From Rhodobacterales bacterium LSUCC0031 (GTDB taxonomy: Bacteria; Pseudomonadota; Alphaproteobacteria; Rhodobacterales; Rhodobacteraceae): a stretch of 64,000 nucleotides of DNA. Below, in pieces: positions 34,422-41,561 of the stretch (the stretch's first letter is position 1; every line of letters starts with the position of its first letter). Both the position numbers and the translations under genes were made by a program. The notes under the pieces are model-generated. The model was not told the DNA's origin. It made no database searches and saw only the letters and a program-made list of their open reading frames with translations. The DNA lies in assembly GCA_015689735.1 (NCBI GenBank), contig WVSP01000001.1, positions 422,001 to 486,000 of the forward strand. Reading direction: 5' to 3'.

Positions 34422-34580
34422 ATGAACGCCGCTGAAGTCGAACAAACGGTTTCCGACCTCGTCGAGCCCCTTGGTGCGCCTTCGGGGTTGCTTGACGAAG
34501 CCTATGATATGACGTTGGAAGTAGAGCTTCTGGTGTCTAATCAAGGCTTGTCTTGGGATGAAGCTCGGACGCGGGTTTAG
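34422..34580 (+). CDS. Small acidic protein, 52 residues
   Basis: MNAAEVEQTVSDLVEPLGAPSGLLDEAYDMTLEVELLVSNQGLSWDEARTRV is a helix-rich acidic peptide with an ATG eight bases after the previous stop, so probably a second gene of that operon. No motif is recognised. It could be a partner of the 144-residue protein. The gene-free interval 34581-34800 after it shows nothing notable. Confidence 0.45.
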   Translation: MNAAEVEQTVSDLVEPLGAPSGLLDEAYDMTLEVELLVSNQGLSWDEARTRV

Positions 34581-34800
34581 CTTACTGATGGCGTTGAATG
34601 CACTCACTTATTAATTTTGAAGCTGATCGAGAATGAAATAACGAGAGTTTTCAGAATTGAGGATAACCATCAAAGAAGAGATCGGCACTTAAATAACGGG
34701 TGGCGCAAACTTCTTTAATAACGGACACGACTCGTATCGTATTCGTCATCGCCGTGGAGCAGCTATAATTGGCTCGAAAAACCTTTCATGTTTCGCTCGA

Positions 34801-35466
34801 TCACTCAGTCCCTGTGAAAAAATACTCAAGATTTTTGTCTTGTAGCCAGCCCCTTGAAGTTTTTCGTAAACACAAAAATTCCGGCGCATGACTTGTGAAA
34901 TCAACATGAAACGGGATTCGTTCTCCATCATAGTATATGTCGGTTATCGAACTTTCATAAATTGAATCCCACGAGGAATATATCTCTGAAGCTATTTCTA
35001 AATCAGAGTCACGGTTCTTAATCTTAATTGAGATTTTATCCTTTGAAAATTCACTCTCCATCTTTGCAGTGAATTTCCAGCTTCTAAATTTCAGTTCCAA
35101 ACGTACCACAACAATATAATCAACACCTTTTCTATGTAGGTTAACGCCTGCTTGCGTGAAGGAAGCGTCATTATATAGAATTATTTCGCCTAGATCTTCC
35201 TCATCTTCATGGAAAGCTTCTGGCACGAATTTATATTTAGATGTGACGCCATCTTCTTTAAAAACAATTAGTTGCGCGTCATCCACATCAATCCCGGACA
35301 GAAACTCCTCACGTTGCTCGGCTCTGTTGTCCAGTACACTACACCAATCATACCCCTCTGCATCAGGGTTTTCGGCCCTAATTGCTTCAAGTGTTGCTGA
35401 AGATAAGCCGTAAACTATCTCAATGGGGCATTCGCTTTTCAGTTCAAGCGTTACATTTTTTACCAT
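34801..35466 (-). CDS. Unknown protein, 221 residues
   Basis: A soluble protein with low GC codon use compared with neighbours (MVKNVTLELKSECPIEIVYGLSSATLEAIRAENPDAEGYDWCSVL...). The C-terminal half alternates beta-like segments (VDYIVVVRLELKFRSWKF, KISIKIKNRDSDLEIASEIY). No family is recognised. I take the ATG at 35466; a TTG seven codons earlier is possible. It is isolated and probably recently acquired with the island. Confidence 0.6.
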   Translation of the reverse strand: MVKNVTLELKSECPIEIVYGLSSATLEAIRAENPDAEGYDWCSVLDNRAEQREEFLSGIDVDDAQLIVFKEDGVTSKYKFVPEAFHEDEEDLGEIILYNDASFTQAGVNLHRKGVDYIVVVRLELKFRSWKFTAKMESEFSKDKISIKIKNRDSDLEIASEIYSSWDSIYESSITDIYYDGERIPFHVDFTSHAPEFLCLRKTSRGWLQDKNLEYFFTGTE

Positions 35467-35657
35467 GCTTTCAAGCCATAAACTCAAGTTGGCGGGGATG
35501 CTGGAGTGCGCTGAACAATGTTACGTTCAGTTCGTGCTTTTGGCAATATGTTATCCAGCTTAACCCATTGATCAAACCAACAAGGCTGCAGATATCGGAT
35601 TGACCTGCTGGTCGCCTCGACACAGGCTGGTCAAACATAAGGTCTCCAGAACTGTTT

Positions 35658-35672
35658 CGAACACTGTGTTCG
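35658..35672. promoter_or_regulatory. Extended AACACTGTGTT palindrome
   Basis: CGAACAC-T-GTGTTCG is a 15-base perfect palindrome around one central base and the best copy of the island motif. It lies in the gene-free interval 35488-35753, 190 bases upstream of the unknown minus-strand gene and close to the IS fragment. A dimeric protein is the likely reader. Confidence 0.55.
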
Positions 35673-35753
35673 CGCCAGAGTTTTGAGTTAGTAAGCAACC
35701 TGCGATCGTATATTTTGTGGCGCACATGCAGTTAAGAAAAACAAGTATTTGTA

Positions 35754-36041
35754 TTATAGAATAATGACACCGTCATCTCCAATCCTCTTTGTAAGGCTAC
35801 GAACCTTATTGACCTGCATGTTGAGATCGGCAAAAATGCGCTTCATCCGCTGGCTCTTATCCTCCAAAGCCTTCATCTGGCTGACCATCGACGCATGAAT
35901 GCAGCCATACTTGGCCCGTCATTTGCAGAACATCGCAGTGCTGATCCTATTCTCACGCCACAACTCGAACACAAGTAACCCGCTCGTGGCTTGACTTAGT
36001 ACGCCCAGGATTTTGGCCTGTGAGAAACGGCTCCTCTTCAT
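35754..36041 (-). pseudogene. Degraded IS3-family orfA
   Basis: On the minus strand MKRSRFSQAKILGVLSQ... matches the helix-turn-helix start of IS3-type transposase OrfA. An in-frame TGA replaces the Trp of the usual FYKW at 35919-35921. The same frame continues after it as RAKYGCIHASMVSQMKALEDKSQRMKRIFADL, the coiled-coil part, and stops at 35754. The OrfB part is missing. So this is a dead IS fragment. Confidence 0.75.
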
Positions 36042-36181
36042 CGGAATCTCTTCGCCCATTTCCCGAGAAAATTCCGTTTCCCGCCCCTTAACCACCGGGA
36101 GGAATGCCACTATATATTTTGAAATCCATCTCCAATTTGGATTTAGATTCCATGAATTAAGTGAGTCAGTCGACTTGGCTG

Positions 36182-37183
36182 CTATATTCTTTGTAGCGCT
36201 TGTTCCGCTTCATTTTCAAACGCTTGTGCGACGTCGGCGGCAGCTGATTGGCTAGCCAGAATTCTGCGTCCATACCTTGCAGGCATTTCGGGCGAGCGCC
36301 ATCGTCCAGCTACCATAATCGATGACAGGCTGCATCCGATCCGAAACGCGTCATGTACGCCTCCAACGCGCATGCTATGCGGAGAGACATCTTTTCTTTT
36401 AAAGCGACGCTTCATCATCCGCGAGATAGTTGCGGGAGCGAGTGGTGTGCGCTGGCCGCCGGGCTGCGACTTGGTAAACATCGGGTCATCAGCTTTCAAT
36501 CCGGCGGCCTCGATCCACTCAAGTACCGCAATTGATGCGCTTTTTGAAAGGAATGCGTAGTCTCCGTTTCCGTATGGATCGGTTTTGGACCTTGCAATGA
36601 AAATGATGCTTGAGCCATCATCTTGGCGTTGGAGGTCTCGGACTTTTAGCGCAACCAGTTCAGATACACGACACCAAGTGTCGGAAGCTGTCCAGAGGAT
36701 GGCGCGATCACGGAGTTCGATTAAGTCAGCACCTAGGTCTGCAACGACAGAAAGTACCTCCGCCTTACACAAGGGCGGAGCTTGACGGGTCCAAGTCCCA
36801 TATTTTCGTTTGACCGCCTTCAGGGCAAGTTCAACTAACCTGTGCTGGCATGGCGATGGTAGGAACTGAGAGCGATGCAGTTCACTGATTGCCCACAGTC
36901 GGGTCTCAATCGTGTTCGTGCTGAGTTTACCGCCAAGGTGCTCGACATAGTCCGCAACGACGTCTGGGGAAATTGGTGGCTCTGCCGAAGCACCTCTCTC
37001 TTCACACCAAACCCGGAATGATTTCTTTATTTGGTTCAGGCTGCGTAGTGTTTCTGGTGCAAAAGCAGCTTCGGATCGCCGTTCATACTCTGCGATGATT
37101 GCTTGCCGTCGAGAGGGTTTTTCTCTTGCCAGCATAGAGAGCACCTGCGATCGCTCCAGGTTTCGATCGAAGCGCTGTGCCAT
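36182..37183 (-). CDS. Tyrosine recombinase near attR, likely island integrase
   Basis: A 333-residue recombinase with a core-binding domain (about 30-135, SLNQIKKSFRVWCEERGASAEPPISPDVVADYVEHLGGKLSTNTIETRLWAI) and catalytic domain (about 150-320). Catalytic residues are Arg in WCRVSELVAL, Lys in RSKTDPYGNGD, His and Arg in SPHSMRVGGVHD, Trp in VAGRWRSPEM, and Tyr in ARYGRRI. It lies 0.76 kb from attR, reading away from it, a usual integrase position for tRNA-targeting islands. I think it the best candidate for integration, ahead of the 538-residue recombinase. Confidence 0.88.
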   Translation of the reverse strand: MAQRFDRNLERSQVLSMLAREKPSRRQAIIAEYERRSEAAFAPETLRSLNQIKKSFRVWCEERGASAEPPISPDVVADYVEHLGGKLSTNTIETRLWAISELHRSQFLPSPCQHRLVELALKAVKRKYGTWTRQAPPLCKAEVLSVVADLGADLIELRDRAILWTASDTWCRVSELVALKVRDLQRQDDGSSIIFIARSKTDPYGNGDYAFLSKSASIAVLEWIEAAGLKADDPMFTKSQPGGQRTPLAPATISRMMKRRFKRKDVSPHSMRVGGVHDAFRIGCSLSSIMVAGRWRSPEMPARYGRRILASQSAAADVAQAFENEAEQALQRI

Positions 37184-37311
37184 GAAGTGTATACCTTTTC
37201 TGACGTCTAGTATGTGAGGCAGAGTACTCGTGTTTTATGCTGTCGCCTAGTGGGCCAGAGGGTGGCTACACTGAGGTAGCGACGTTCACGTGGGAGCGGC
37301 TTGATGCTCAG

Positions 37312-37512
37312 TTACTCGACCCAGTCAGGCGGGTCGGGGCACTTCATCCAATGTGTGGGTGTGGGTAAGCTAACGTATTCATTTGGGTCATAAAATTCGT
37401 CGTAAATGTGGTCGAATGCGGCGAATAGAGGTCGTCGCCATCCCTGCGCCCAGATCAAAAAATTACTGCTTGTTTGTTCTCGAGTGAACAATTCCATTAT
37501 TTTCCAAGGCAT
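37312..37512 (-). CDS. Possible small ORF, unknown
   Basis: A 66-residue frame (MPWKIMELFTREQTSSNFLIWAQGWRRPLFAAFDHIYDEFYDPNEYVSLP...) with many aromatic residues and AAGG seven bases before its ATG. No motif is recognised. The neighbouring 37513-37944 interval is gene-free and contains the right-end motif cluster. Low confidence, because the size is near the noise level. Confidence 0.35.
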   Translation of the reverse strand: MPWKIMELFTREQTSSNFLIWAQGWRRPLFAAFDHIYDEFYDPNEYVSLPTPTHWMKCPDPPDWVE

Positions 37513-37797
37513 GAGTGCACCTTTTTACTGGTCAATGTTGAAAATCGGCAGATCCCTGCCGACTGGCAGCACGAGATACAAAGGGAAGCATCAACAGGGA
37601 CCCGCCTCACTGGTTACCGAACAGGCTGTCATGGTTACTCTGGAAACCTTAACAGGTGGTTAACAGATGAAAAAATGCTGGACTCTTTATTGATGGCGCC
37701 CATCCGAGACCTTCTCAGTGGCCTGAAAATTCTCATCAAGGAAAAAATCCTTGGTTTTCATGAGTGAAAAGAGAGTGCGCTACCACGATCCTCGTCA

Positions 37798-37846
37798 AAC
37801 ACTGTGTTGTCGACTATGTTGCCAACACAGTGCTCAACACAGTGTT
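37798..37846. promoter_or_regulatory. Cluster of three AACACNGTGTT-type sites, right end
   Basis: AACACTGTGTT at 37798-37808, AACACAGTGCT at 37824-37834 and AACACAGTGTT at 37836-37846 lie 99 to 147 bases inside attR, the mirror position of the left-end cluster. The last two are in the opposite orientation to the first. This arrangement suits arm-type binding of the integrase or a directionality factor. Confidence 0.65.
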
Positions 37847-37944
37847 TGTCGTCAGTTAGCGACCTACGATAGTACAGTATGTAGCACACCAAGATTTTTA
37901 CTTCGTAAAATATTGTTATAAAATATAAAAATAACGCCACCTCA

Positions 37945-37990
37945 AATCATAATCCGCGTGTCGGGGGTTCGAGTCCCTCCTCCGCTACCA
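37945..37990. repeat. attR: 46-bp right junction repeat
   Basis: An exact copy of 17035-17080, the 3' part of tRNA-Met with encoded CCA. It lacks the acceptor 5' strand, D arm and anticodon 5' stem, so it is no gene but the leftover of site-specific integration. Confidence 0.93.
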
Positions 37991-38428
37991 GCAATCCCCC
38001 CACATGGCCTGGCACGTCGGCAACAACGCGGTCGAGCTCTTTTGTCACCTCGATAGTAACTCGTTGATCTGTTGCTGGCGCAACCGTGCGCCTTGGGATG
38101 ATCTTGTGAAGTGTCCGACAGTTCGGGGGCAAATTGGGGGTCCAAGTCGGTTTGCGTCTGATCCGGCAAGCTTCGGAAAGGTATGGTTTGGCGATGCCCA
38201 TCTTGATACGAGCGCTTCCCCCGTTTCAATAGCCGTACCCCTCCATGACCGCAGAGCGGCAGCAAAGCTTGTCATGGGCGCAAGATCACAGGTCTTTGTG
38301 ACGAATTTTCAATCGCGGCTGTGTCGGTCACAGACTTGATCCATGGCCTTGGGCTGTTTGGACAGATTGCGATGTTGAACTGACCACCGCGCGCATCATG
38401 TCTAGGCGTCGTGGAGGGAGGCAAAGCG
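37991..38428. other. Gene-free stretch with possible integrase relic
   Basis: No intact gene is visible in these 438 bases outside attR. On the minus strand a short part reads RLRQQQIN and, after a frame change, RVTIEVTKELDRVVADVPGHVGG, which looks like the Lys-region of a phage-type integrase (RQQKTG then a catalytic-domain helix), so it may be the relic of an older element that used the same tRNA. This is a weak reading. Confidence 0.3.
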
Positions 38429-39649
38429 ATGATGACTGACTGGATCGCAACCCGTGCTGAGGGGCTGCAACGGCTGGCAGATTTCGCCCCTCGCATGGGG
38501 CGGCGTTATGCCAATGGGCGTAATACCGACTTTGGGCCGGGCGCGCACAAGGCGGTATCCGTCCTTTCGCCCTATGTGCGGCGGCGGCTGGTATTGGAAC
38601 CCGAGGTGGTGGCCGCAGCACTTGATGCACATGGCCTCGAACAGGCAGAGAAATTCGTGCAAGAGGTCGTCTGGCGGGGTTACTTCAAGGGATGGCTGGA
38701 ACGCCGACCACAGGTCTGGGACAGTTACGTTCAGGGTTTACACGGCGATCTGGCCGTCCTCGAGCGTGACCGACGCCTGCGCCGCGATGTCGAGCGCGCG
38801 ATGGACGGGCAGACCGGGCTCGCGTGTTTCGACGCTTGGGCCAAAGAATTGGTGGAGACTGGCTATCTGCACAACCACGCGCGAATGTGGTTTGGTTCGA
38901 TTTGGATTTTCACGCTTGGTCTTCCTTGGAGGTTGGGGGCGGACTTTTTCTATCGCCACCTACTTGACGGTGATGCTGCATCAAACACGCTGGGCTGGCG
39001 CTGGGTCGCGGGGCTCCACACACGCGGCAAGCCATATCCGGCGCGCGCCGACAACATCACGACATTCACCAATGGCCGCTTTAGGCCGCGTCCCTCTGAT
39101 CTGGCAGAGGTGACGGAAGGGTTGGAGGCGACCGAACCCGAGGGCCTACCCGCGGTTTTGCCGTTGCGCACCATCGTTTCCCCCGATCCCGCGAAGCCGA
39201 GCGTGTTGCTGATCACCGACGAGGATTGTCGTGTTGAGGATTTCGACACCTCGATGCGCGACCTAAGGGGAGCGGCAACATTGGCCGCTAGCCATCTCCG
39301 CTCGCCCTTGCCCGTGTCTGATTTGGTGGCGCATTTCGAGCAGGACGCGCTGGCCGATGCAGCCGCGCGTCTCGGGCGGCCTGTCGCAGCGCTGCGCGCC
39401 AATGATCCTGACCTTCTTGCAGATTGGGCTGCGCGATCCGGCGCAAGCCAGATCGTGACCCCCTATGTGACGCGTGGGCCGCTTTTTGATTGGCTGGAGG
39501 AGGCGCGGCCTTATCTTGATGCGCGCGGCATCACGCTGGCCGAATGGCGCCGAGATTGGGATAGTGCGATCTGGCCCCATGCGACAGCTGGGTTCTTCAA
39601 GGTGAAACAACAAATCCCACGTATCCTGCACAAGACGGGCCTGATGTGA
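38429..39649 (+). CDS. FAD-binding photolyase/cryptochrome-like protein
   Basis: A 406-residue protein. The N-terminal half (about 15-230) is like the FAD-binding helical domain of DNA photolyases: GRNTDFGPGAHKAVSVLSPYVRRRLV, KFVQEVVWRGYFKGWL, LVETGYLHNHARMWFGSIWIFTLGLPWRLGADFF, and NTLGWRWVAGLHTRGKPY. The antenna alpha/beta domain that normally precedes it is absent; instead, an alpha/beta-like region (SVLLITDEDCRVEDF ... ) follows it. It may be a light-dependent repair or signalling flavoprotein. GGAGG before the ATG at 38429 sets the start. Its stop overlaps the next gene by one base. Confidence 0.78.
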   Translation: MMTDWIATRAEGLQRLADFAPRMGRRYANGRNTDFGPGAHKAVSVLSPYVRRRLVLEPEVVAAALDAHGLEQAEKFVQEVVWRGYFKGWLERRPQVWDSYVQGLHGDLAVLERDRRLRRDVERAMDGQTGLACFDAWAKELVETGYLHNHARMWFGSIWIFTLGLPWRLGADFFYRHLLDGDAASNTLGWRWVAGLHTRGKPYPARADNITTFTNGRFRPRPSDLAEVTEGLEATEPEGLPAVLPLRTIVSPDPAKPSVLLITDEDCRVEDFDTSMRDLRGAATLAASHLRSPLPVSDLVAHFEQDALADAAARLGRPVAALRANDPDLLADWAARSGASQIVTPYVTRGPLFDWLEEARPYLDARGITLAEWRRDWDSAIWPHATAGFFKVKQQIPRILHKTGLM

Positions 39650-40482
39650 TGCTGCGCAGAACTTTGGGCGACCCCCGTATCGCGCGACTGCTGGGACTGA
39701 TCGGCGCGGCATTGCGACCGCCCCCGGGCATCGGGCGAATTGCACTGGCATTGAGCCTTGGCCTTATCTGTCATCTGGCCTTCGCACTCGGTGTATTGGC
39801 CATGATCGTCGCAATGTTCTTTGGCCTGAGCGAAAGCCTCGGGTCTGTGCGGTGGCCTTGGGCTGCGCTGGCCAACACAGCGCTGATCGTCCAGTTTCCG
39901 CTTGTCCATTCGGCCCTGCTCACAGGTCGAGGCGGGAGGGTTCTCGCGCGGCTGGTCCCTGGCCCGCATGGCCCGACCTTGGCGACGACCACTTATGCGA
40001 TCATCGCGTCGCTGCAACTGCTTGCGCTCTTCGCGCTTTGGACGCCCTCCGGGATCGTCTGGTGGCGGGCAGAGGGGGCGGTGCTTTGGGCCATGACGGC
40101 GCTTTACGGGGCAAGCTGGCTGATCTTGCTCAAGGCCAGTTTCGACGCTGGGGCCGAGGTACAATCAGGTGCGCTTGGCTGGATGTCACTCATGGCGCGT
40201 ATCCGGCCGGTGTTTCCCGACATGCCAACCCAAGGGTTGTTCCGCCTGATCCGACAGCCAATCTACGTTGCATTCTCGCTCACGCTTTGGACGGTGCCGG
40301 TTTGGACGCCGGACCAACTGATCCTTGCTCTGACCTATACCGCCTATTGCCTTCTGGCCCCCCGCCTTAAGGAACGCCGCTTTGCCAGTCGCTATGGAAC
40401 GCGATTCGACCGCTACCGCGATGCTGTGCCTTATGCGCTGCCACGCTTATTCTCGGTCAAGCTGCATGACCAAAGAGACTAG
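39649..40482 (+). CDS. Membrane methyltransferase-like protein (MddA/NnrU type)
   Basis: A 277-residue membrane protein with about six hydrophobic segments (for example IALALSLGLICHLAFALGVLAMIVAMFF, ALANTALIVQFPLVHSALL, TYAIIASLQLLALFALW). The C-terminal RLIRQPIYVAFSLTLWTVPVW and LKERRFASRYGTRFDRYRDAVPYALPRL match the isoprenylcysteine-methyltransferase-like family that includes methanethiol S-methyltransferase MddA. It overlaps the photolyase-like gene (TGATG), so they are translationally linked. The substrate is unknown. Confidence 0.72.
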   Translation: MLRRTLGDPRIARLLGLIGAALRPPPGIGRIALALSLGLICHLAFALGVLAMIVAMFFGLSESLGSVRWPWAALANTALIVQFPLVHSALLTGRGGRVLARLVPGPHGPTLATTTYAIIASLQLLALFALWTPSGIVWWRAEGAVLWAMTALYGASWLILLKASFDAGAEVQSGALGWMSLMARIRPVFPDMPTQGLFRLIRQPIYVAFSLTLWTVPVWTPDQLILALTYTAYCLLAPRLKERRFASRYGTRFDRYRDAVPYALPRLFSVKLHDQRD

Positions 40483-40746
40483 GGTCATCGGCACTGCGCG
40501 GTGCTGACATCGGTGGCGGCCAGTGCGCGCGTTTCATCCACCCTGTTGCCCGCCATCGCGATCTCGTGGTCGTCACGGTGCAGATTCCCGATCAGCACAC
40601 TTGTTGCCTCAGGCGGGACACTTGCGCGCACAAAGGTGAAACAGCAAGATTTGCAGTTTCGCCGTGACGAGCCTTGAGAACTGCGCAGGAAGCGGTCCAT
40701 ATGGAGGTAAGTGATACATCGTCCTGACCATCACGGAACACAGTAT

Positions 40747-41421
40747 ATGGAACCCCTTGGCAGTACTGTCAGTCGTGCCGAGCTTGTCTATCGGATGATC
40801 CGCGACAACATCCGCGATTGTCGGCTGGAGCCTGGCACCCATTTGGTGCAGGAGGAACTCGCGGCGACACTGGGTGTTTCCCGCCAGCCGATCCAGCAGG
40901 CGATGCTGCTGTTGAAAAATGACGGGCTGGTGGTGGAACAGGGTGCGCGCGGTCTTTACGTAGCGCCGCTCGACCCCGAAGCGATCGGCCATCATTACCA
41001 GATCCGATTGGCCTTCGATCAGCTGGCCGCCGAACTGGTGGCGGCGCGTGCGGCTGGTTCACTTGATTTCGCGCAAGAACTGCGGCGGCGTGGCGACATC
41101 ATCCTCGAAGAGGGTGAACGTGCGCGAAGCGTCGGCGCCGCCGAGGCCGTGAGCCACGATGTGCGGTTTCATACCTTTCTCTACGAGCAGTCTGGCAATC
41201 CGCTGATCGCCCCGGCAGCCGATATGCATTGGAACTTTCTCCGCCGGGTCATGGTGGCTGTGCTATTGCATGCCGAACGCGGCCCGGTTGTGTGGTCGCA
41301 ACACCGCGAGATCCTCGATCTGCTGGTGGCAGGAAAGCGGCGCAAAGCGTGCGAACTGGTGACGCAGCACATTCTAGGTGCCAAAGAGGCGTTGCTCGCA
41401 TCCTTGGCCGATCGGGCCTGA
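40747..41421 (+). CDS. GntR/FCD-family transcriptional regulator
   Basis: A 224-residue regulator. The N-terminal winged helix-turn-helix (SRAELVYRMIRDNIRDCRLEPGTHLVQEELAATLGVSRQPIQQAMLLLKNDGLVVEQGARGLYV) is classic GntR. The C-terminal FCD domain (about 95-220) has ligand and metal residues such as the His of SHDVRFHTFLYEQSGNPLI and of QHREILDLL. The ATG at 40747 begins the family part. It is followed by a promoter with a palindromic site and a three-gene catabolic operon that it probably controls. Confidence 0.88.
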   Translation: MEPLGSTVSRAELVYRMIRDNIRDCRLEPGTHLVQEELAATLGVSRQPIQQAMLLLKNDGLVVEQGARGLYVAPLDPEAIGHHYQIRLAFDQLAAELVAARAAGSLDFAQELRRRGDIILEEGERARSVGAAEAVSHDVRFHTFLYEQSGNPLIAPAADMHWNFLRRVMVAVLLHAERGPVVWSQHREILDLLVAGKRRKACELVTQHILGAKEALLASLADRA

Positions 41422-41497
41422 CCCGCCGGTCGCACGGTGACTGAGCTTCCCTTCAGACATTCGCAAATCTCGTGAAAGGCAGGGGAATTCCTATGTC

Positions 41498-41526
41498 TTG
41501 ACATTCTGAATTCAGAATTCAATAAA
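41498..41526 (+). promoter_or_regulatory. Promoter with palindromic operator
   Basis: A -35 TTGACA (41498-41503) and a -10-like AATAAA (41521-41526) are exactly 17 bases apart, and the spacer is almost filled by the perfect 16-bp palindrome ATTCTGAATTCAGAAT (41503-41518). The acyl-CoA ligase gene starts 36 bases downstream. A GntR dimer bound here would block the polymerase; the gene for such a regulator is next door. Confidence 0.68.
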
Positions 41527-41561
41527 TCAGATGTTCCGCCCCTTCTCCTGCGAAGGTTGCC

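Larger units (their letters stand above)
17035..37990. mobile_element. 20.9-kb genomic island in tRNA-Met
   Basis: The island is bounded by an exact 46-bp direct repeat made from the 3' part of tRNA-Met (17035-17080 and 37945-37990), so the unit length is 20,910 bp. It carries three tyrosine recombinases, one 0.76 kb from the right junction, an XRE regulator, a two-partner secretion pair, two toxin-antitoxin pairs, an H-NS-family protein, decayed intron and IS fragments, and many unknown genes. Base composition is lower in GC than both flanks, most clearly at 19.5-22.8 kb and 33-36 kb. No conjugation genes are visible, so it is an integrative element that is either mobilised in trans or immobile. 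Confidence 0.93.

Noticed and set aside
37945-37990. Second tRNA-Met gene
   Set aside because: Only the 3' 46 bases are present; the acceptor 5' strand and D arm are missing, so it is a junction repeat and not a functional gene.
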